A DNA stretch of 64,000 bases from Allocatelliglobosispora scoriae (GTDB lineage: Bacteria > Actinomycetota > Actinomycetes > Mycobacteriales > Micromonosporaceae), in contig NZ_JACHMN010000003.1 of the NCBI RefSeq assembly GCF_014204945.1, forward strand, positions 1,612,001 to 1,676,000. The letters are read 5' to 3'. Under the pieces are notes generated by a model. It ran no database searches. It saw only the letters and a list, made by a program, of their open reading frames with translations, and was not told the origin of the DNA. Positions 59,901-64,000 of this stretch are shown piece after piece (within the stretch, counting starts at the first letter, position 1; each line of letters begins with the position of its first letter). A program made the position numbers and the translations under genes.

Positions 59901-62900
59901 CCGGAGTCCTCGCCGGGCAGTCGGTGGACGACATCAACACCGTCGCCAACACCAGCAACGGATACACCCCGACCCTCTACGTCGACGCCTCCGGCTACCT
60001 GCACGGGCAGTTCCCGACCGTGCCGACCGTCCCGTCGGGCTCGCCGAGCATCGCACTGGGGTCCCTGATCAGCGGCAGCGGCCGGTGCATGGACGTCGTC
60101 GGCAACGTCAGCACCAACGGCGCCCGGGTGCAGCTCTACGACTGCCTCGGTACGGGCAACCAGCAGTGGACGCTGATGAGCGACAAGACGCTGCGGACGA
60201 CGATCGGCGGGGTCACCAAGTGCCTCGACGCCTACTTCAGCGGTACCACCAACGGCACCGAACTGGTCATCTGGGACTGTCACAGCGGCATCAACCAGCA
60301 GTGGTACCTGATGGGCAACGGCAACATCATCAACGCCAACGGCGGGCGGTGCATCGACGCGACCTACGGCGGCACGGCCAACGGCACGTTGCTGTGGCTC
60401 TGGGACTGCCACACCCCGGCACCCGGCCACCAGACCTGGACCGCGAGCTCGCACACGCCGATGAAGGCGAACGCCCAGGTCAACGACGGCCAGTGGCACC
60501 ACGCTGTCCTCTCCTCGGGATGGTCGGCGAGCAGCCAGGCGCTGGTGCAGACGCTCTACCTCGACGGCGTCGCGGCGCCGACCAACCTCATCGCCAACCC
60601 GGCCGCGCAGCAGAAGATCCAGCTCATCGGCGGCGGGTATCTCGGTGCGAGCTGGCCCGACAACACCACCGCCAACCTGCTCACCGCCGCAGGCCCGGTG
60701 AAGCGGTTCACGGGCTCCATCGGCGAGGTGGCCTACTTCGACCATCCGCTGACGCAGTCCGGTGTGACCGCGCTGCAGTCGGCGCGGTCGGCGACGGTGA
60801 ACCCGCTGGTGCAGGTCAACATGCCCTCGGGCGACATCCGGGCGAAGGTGAAGTACGACCTGGTGTCGAGCCTCGTCACGGAGGTCACCGACGAGTACAA
60901 CGGCAAGTGGACCATCGCGCCGGGCACGCTCGAAGGCTCCTACCAGGTGCACAGCAGCGCGGTTCTCGCCGCCCGGCCGACGGACTACTGGCGGATGGCC
61001 GAGTCGGTCGGCGGCCTGGACGCGATCAACGAGGTGGCGGGCGGCAAGGCGACATACAACAACGTCGGCCTGCACGTCTACGGCGGGCCGTTCGACGGGC
61101 CCCAGCGGGCCGAGACGGACCCCGTCCACGACAACTACGCGCCGACGTTCAGCACGGCGCAGGCCTCCTACGTCGCCATGCCGCCGAACAACTTCAGCGG
61201 CGCCGGCGGGCCCAACTCGCTCAGCATGTGGTTCAAGATCGCGTCGGGCAACACCGGTGTGCTCTACAGCTGGCAGGACACGCAGATCGGCACGGTGCCG
61301 ACGACCTACGTTCCCGCGCTCTACGTCGGCAACGACGGCAAGCTGCACGGCAAGTGGTGCTGGTGCAGCGGCTCGGCGGCGCCGATGGTGACCGACGAGA
61401 CGGTCACCGACGACAAGTGGCACCACGTCGTCCTCACCACCTCGACGACGAAGCAGTCGCTCTACCTCGACGGCAACCTCAGCAAGACCTACACCGCCGC
61501 CCCGGTCGACGGCGTCGGCTTCGGCTACGTCAACGTCGGTGCGGGCTACTCCAACGGTTCGGCCTGGCCCGGCCTCCCCGTGGCCGGCAGCAACCACTTC
61601 ACCGGCCGGCTCGGCGAGGTCGCGTTCTACCGGACGGAGCTCACCGCCGGGCAGGTGGCGAGCCAGTTCGGCACCCGGGACGCGGCGCGCGGTCCGGCGC
61701 TCGCCCGCAAGTACGTCGTCACCGACCCGGGCGGCGGCGCGCTGACCACGGAGACCTACGCGGCGGTCACCGGGCAGCGGATCGCGCAGACCGACGGACT
61801 GGGCAAGCAGACGCAGTTCGGTTACGACCAGAAGGGCTTCCTGCTCACCACGACGGATGCGCTGGGCCACGTCACGACGACCTACCACGACGCCCGCGGC
61901 AACACGATCCAGCGGATCACCTGCCAGGACCAGTCGGCGGACAAGTGCACGTCGTCGTTCTACGAGTTCTTCCCGGACAAGACCACGCAGATCCTGCAGC
62001 CGCTCGGGACGGGCAAGTTCGATCCGCGCAACGACAAGCTCGTCAAGGCATGGGGGCCGGGCACGGCACCGACCGACCCGGCGAAGCAGGACCCCTCGAC
62101 CGACAACCGGTTCCTGACGACCTACCAGTACGACGCCACCACCGGTGACGAGACCATGGTCACGGATCCGCTGGGGCGCAAGGCTTCCATCGCGTACACG
62201 GATGGGGTTGTGCTGGGCGAGGGGAGCGCGCTGCCGGCACCGGCGGGGTTGCCGCGGGTGGTGACCACCGCGGACGGGACCTCGAAGTCGATCTTCTACT
62301 TCGACAACGGCGACCTGGCGCGCGAGGTCGAGCCCACGGGCAAGACCACGACCTACGTCTACGACCGGCTCGGCCGGGTGAAGACGCAGACGACCGTCAC
62401 CGACACCTTCCCGCTCGGGCTGAGCACGACCTACGACTACGACAAGGCGTCGCGCGTCCTCTGGCAGCAGGATCCGCCGGTGGAGAACCGGGTCACCGGA
62501 TCGGCCGCGACCCACACCGCGAAGACGACCTGGACCTACAACGCCAACGGGCTTCGCACCCAACAGCTCGTCGACGACATCTCCGGCGGGGACGCGGACC
62601 GCACCCTGAGCAGCGAATACACCGGCGTGCTGCAGACGGCGTCGATCGATGCCAAGGGCAAGCGCACCACCTACACCTACGACGGGTTCGGCCGGGTGCT
62701 CACCAAGACCGACCCGCTCGGCACGATCGAGAAGTTCACCTACGACGCGGTCGGCCAGGTCCTCAAGTCGGAGATCCTGAACTACACCGGCGACCCCAAC
62801 AGCCCGCAGGCCGCCGCGCCGAAGACCGTCGAGACACGCGCCTATGACAGCGCCGGGCGGCTCACCTCGGTGACGAGGGCGGACAACACCGCGACGACCT

Positions 62901-64000
62901 ACACCTACACCGACAACGGACTGCCGGCCAAGGTGACCCGCGTCGACGCGGCCAACCGCAACCCGTTCGTGCTGGAGGACAACTACTACGACCCCTCCGG
63001 GTTCCTGATCAAGAAGATCACGAACAACGGTGCCACCACGCGTACCTTCACGGTGGATTTCGCGGGGCGGCAGGTCTCGACGACGCTGGACCCGACCGGG
63101 TTGAAGCGGATCACGACCGAGGTGCTCAACCCCGACGACCAGCCCGTCTCCACCACGACGCTCGACGGCCTCGGCAACGTCGTCGGCTACGCCGAGTCGC
63201 TCTACGACTCGTCCGGCCGACAGATCGCGGCCACGACCTACCTCGGCGACAGGGCGACGACGCCGGTCGGCCGGTGGAAGCTCGACGAGCCGAGCGGCGC
63301 CACCCGGATCGCCGACTCCGTCGGCAACAGCCCCGGCAAGGTCGGCACGGGTGTCACCTTCTCCAGCGATCACGGCGGCTCGGCGGCCTTCGCCGCCACC
63401 GGCGAGAACCGCATCCAGACCCTGGCGCCCGTCGTCGACACCATGCGGTCCTACACCGTCTCCGCCTGGGTGAAGCGCGACGCCGCGAGCGGCAACGCGG
63501 TCGCGGTCTCCCAGGACGGCCCGGTGGCGAGCACCTTCCAGCTGGCCTACGGCGGCACCACCCTGAAGTGGCGGATGCACGTCTGCCCGGGCAGCGCGCT
63601 GCCCGGCTGCGCCGCGGCCGAATCCACCGCCAACGCGGCTCTCGGCACCTGGACCCACCTGACCGGTGTCTACGACGCCGTCGCCAAGACGGCCAGCCTC
63701 TATGTCAACGGCGCCTTCCAGTCCTCGGTGGCGATGACCAACGCGGGCGCCTCATCGGGCCCGCTCGCGATCGGCCGGGGTAAGTGGGCCGGTGCCGATG
63801 CCGACCTGCTCAACGGCCGGGTCGACGACGTCCAGCTCTATCAGAACGCCCTGACCGCGGGCCAGATCTCCGCGATCTACGCCGGGACGGCGCCCGCCGC
63901 CGACGCGACCGTGATCCGCACCTCGACCACGTACGACCAGGCCGGCTACATCACCTCGTCGACCGACTCCCGCGGCAACACCACCGACTACGTCCTGGAC
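56945..64000 (+). CDS. secreted RHS/YD-repeat protein with LamG and ricin-type lectin domains, 3' end outside window
   Basis: An open frame of 2352 codons to the window edge. A signal anchor (WLRRVSTVVLLALALGVAV) is followed by a DNRLRE-like region (about 330-560) and an Ig-like part with TLTPTLIAQGHDSD. An RHS start block comes next (VQRSYNSLDSRPTLGFGQGW), with the first TYDAGNR-type YD repeats. A LamG-type jelly-roll interrupted by a ricin trefoil lies near 59.86-60.77 kb. A second LamG (61.1-61.7 kb), many more YD repeats (TYVYDRLGRV, TYTYDGFGRV) and a third LamG (63.27-63.9 kb) follow. YD repeats form a shell, often enclosing a C-terminal toxin or effector, but that end is not visible. 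The ATG at 56945 has GGGGGA 7 nt upstream; the ATG at 56939 is too close to it. Confidence 0.9.
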   Translation, partial: MRESASTSTVATGKARPIRWLRRVSTVVLLALALGVAVPTDVVAPASSEFPLSFVGTWLRTAKAFAMQTTGSLPEQKPGPSVNRGSYSDATDAKRGAGAKQRPVKGAIGADSDAAIGAGGKTGHQPGPFDRSKATRQAKDATAGSDVYKNPDGSYTRVSSTAPVNYKAKDGSWRPIDRSLVRGADGRLRQKANSTDIAVAGDSADAVLASVGIDASHSIAYGLLDAATVAPVIDGNAALYRGVWPGVDLKLEVTGEAVKESLILHSAAAGSTFDFPMRTEGLTLTVEKDGSIAARDADGKIRATIPAGFMVDSKIARHGDFTRSDEVRYELRDVDGAQVLRVHADAAWLNDPARVWPVTIDPTLTAVIGSAVDTYVQSDSTSNRGGENNFATGTWNGGGQMAKSLLYFLNVTAPYVGNTISKAQLRMFLTYSTSCSPFEFGVYAAASNWGVTSVQWPGPGTDRLLGKSAPAPGSACTNTGGNRNQGVWVDVELDRSVIQAWLADPTTYRGIVLEADMANSSSWKRFTSRDFSMSYNPELRLWYAPNEKPQVDMMYPPAGFDSPTLTPTLIAQGHDSDSTAAKFTYEFIVKEKTGEVANQIWTSGKIVESRTTIPPGILRWGNSYLWTVRVNDSLLDSSTVDYPISTPVPQPTITSALSQNGGKGFAANVGNYTSSATDAAVPTVGPPLIVQRSYNSLDSRPTLGFGQGWASLVDMKVTENLGSPISPPTVAVTYPGGNELAFGRNADNTFTPPAGRYATLLPVPEVGVSGYRLVDKDGTTYRFVKALGGTGGTDAVYGISSITDVHNRAQIFTYDAGNRITKIEAASKRALYLTWSVPSGSTFAHVNTVKTDQLTVGDDASRSVWTYAYTADRLTSVCAPASTGCTTYTYDAVGKSPYRATVMNLGPSGYWRPGASTAVANDEVSTGNTTMSSSVTSVTGPLAASGAKAAGFNGTNVMYLPPNLAADSPQRAISLWFQVPNGSTTAGVLAGQSVDDINTVANTSNGYTPTLYVDASGYLHGQFPTVPTVPSGSPSIALGSLISGSGRCMDVVGNVSTNGARVQLYDCLGTGNQQWTLMSDKTLRTTIGGVTKCLDAYFSGTTNGTELVIWDCHSGINQQWYLMGNGNIINANGGRCIDATYGGTANGTLLWLWDCHTPAPGHQTWTASSHTPMKANAQVNDGQWHHAVLSSGWSASSQALVQTLYLDGVAAPTNLIANPAAQQKIQLIGGGYLGASWPDNTTANLLTAAGPVKRFTGSIGEVAYFDHPLTQSGVTALQSARSATVNPLVQVNMPSGDIRAKVKYDLVSSLVTEVTDEYNGKWTIAPGTLEGSYQVHSSAVLAARPTDYWRMAESVGGLDAINEVAGGKATYNNVGLHVYGGPFDGPQRAETDPVHDNYAPTFSTAQASYVAMPPNNFSGAGGPNSLSMWFKIASGNTGVLYSWQDTQIGTVPTTYVPALYVGNDGKLHGKWCWCSGSAAPMVTDETVTDDKWHHVVLTTSTTKQSLYLDGNLSKTYTAAPVDGVGFGYVNVGAGYSNGSAWPGLPVAGSNHFTGRLGEVAFYRTELTAGQVASQFGTRDAARGPALARKYVVTDPGGGALTTETYAAVTGQRIAQTDGLGKQTQFGYDQKGFLLTTTDALGHVTTTYHDARGNTIQRITCQDQSADKCTSSFYEFFPDKTTQILQPLGTGKFDPRNDKLVKAWGPGTAPTDPAKQDPSTDNRFLTTYQYDATTGDETMVTDPLGRKASIAYTDGVVLGEGSALPAPAGLPRVVTTADGTSKSIFYFDNGDLAREVEPTGKTTTYVYDRLGRVKTQTTVTDTFPLGLSTTYDYDKASRVLWQQDPPVENRVTGSAATHTAKTTWTYNANGLRTQQLVDDISGGDADRTLSSEYTGVLQTASIDAKGKRTTYTYDGFGRVLTKTDPLGTIEKFTYDAVGQVLKSEILNYTGDPNSPQAAAPKTVETRAYDSAGRLTSVTRADNTATTYTYTDNGLPAKVTRVDAANRNPFVLEDNYYDPSGFLIKKITNNGATTRTFTVDFAGRQVSTTLDPTGLKRITTEVLNPDDQPVSTTTLDGLGNVVGYAESLYDSSGRQIAATTYLGDRATTPVGRWKLDEPSGATRIADSVGNSPGKVGTGVTFSSDHGGSAAFAATGENRIQTLAPVVDTMRSYTVSAWVKRDAASGNAVAVSQDGPVASTFQLAYGGTTLKWRMHVCPGSALPGCAAAESTANAALGTWTHLTGVYDAVAKTASLYVNGAFQSSVAMTNAGASSGPLAIGRGKWAGADADLLNGRVDDVQLYQNALTAGQISAIYAGTAPAADATVIRTSTTYDQAGYITSSTDSRGNTTDYVLD

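Noticed and set aside
56741-63658. Open frame of 2305 codons on the minus strand
   Set aside because: It is antisense to the RHS gene, whose frame has a signal peptide, YD repeats and lectin motifs. The antisense product is a low-complexity Arg/Gly/Val/Asp-rich sequence produced by GC-biased third positions.

Overview
The window is about 72% GC, with strong G/C bias at third codon positions, GTG starts, many ATGA/GTGA stop-start overlaps and a few TTA codons. It carries actinobacterial families (MMPL exporter, partner-switching regulators, DivIVA-like coiled-coil protein, secreted multi-domain glycosidases). It looks like a filamentous actinomycete chromosome, probably of the Micromonosporaceae. 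That placement is inferred from gene style, not from a marker gene. No rRNA, tRNA, CRISPR array, phage or insertion sequence was recognised.

Layout. 1-6.4 kb: truncated transhydrogenase subunit pntA, a divergent SRPBCC/TetR pair sharing an 18-bp operator, a Tat-exported amine oxidase, and a CASTOR/POLLUX-like RCK channel. 6.4-25 kb: a secretion-rich region with a GH87-like alpha-1,3-glucanase carrying three discoidin domains, a GH18 chitinase, a GH16 beta-glucanase, a secreted cyclophilin and a 1325-residue beta-propeller/discoidin protein. Small regulators (PadR, TetR) and housekeeping genes (mug, Sir2, DUF2252) lie among them. Together the three hydrolases cover the main fungal wall polymers, and two have recognisable promoters with palindromic operators. 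25.3-28 kb: ssuABC-type sulfonate/nitrate-family importer. 28-34.7 kb: MmcQ/YjbR protein, DHFR-like reductase, TPR-CHAT caspase-like protein, and a DHA2 exporter/universal stress protein operon with its divergent TetR gene.

34.7-43.6 kb: Pro-rich membrane protein, PAS-PP2C phosphatase, RsbW-like kinase and STAS protein (a partner-switching set), MarR/MMPL divergent pair, YihY, GlsB, and a diiron-oxidase-like/CDGSH pair. 43.7-50.1 kb: a compact six-gene stressosome operon, rsbR-rsbS-rsbT-(ATPase+PP2C)-hybrid kinase-(REC+PP2C+ATPase), followed by a separate STAS gene. 50.8-56.7 kb: SRPBCC protein, DivIVA-like coiled-coil protein, and a fused ABC exporter whose second nucleotide-binding domain is degenerate. 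56.9 kb to the edge: the first 2352 codons of a secreted RHS/YD-repeat protein with LamG-type and ricin-type lectin domains.

Intergenic regions hold families of dispersed palindromes. One is built on CAACTCTT-n-AAGAGTTG (five copies), one is a 54-55-bp element (three copies, two forming a 121-bp inverted pair between convergent genes), and several long inverted repeats are bounded by GCAAGATC. Many lie at gene ends and may act as terminators, but repetition at separate loci suggests spread as repetitive extragenic palindromes.
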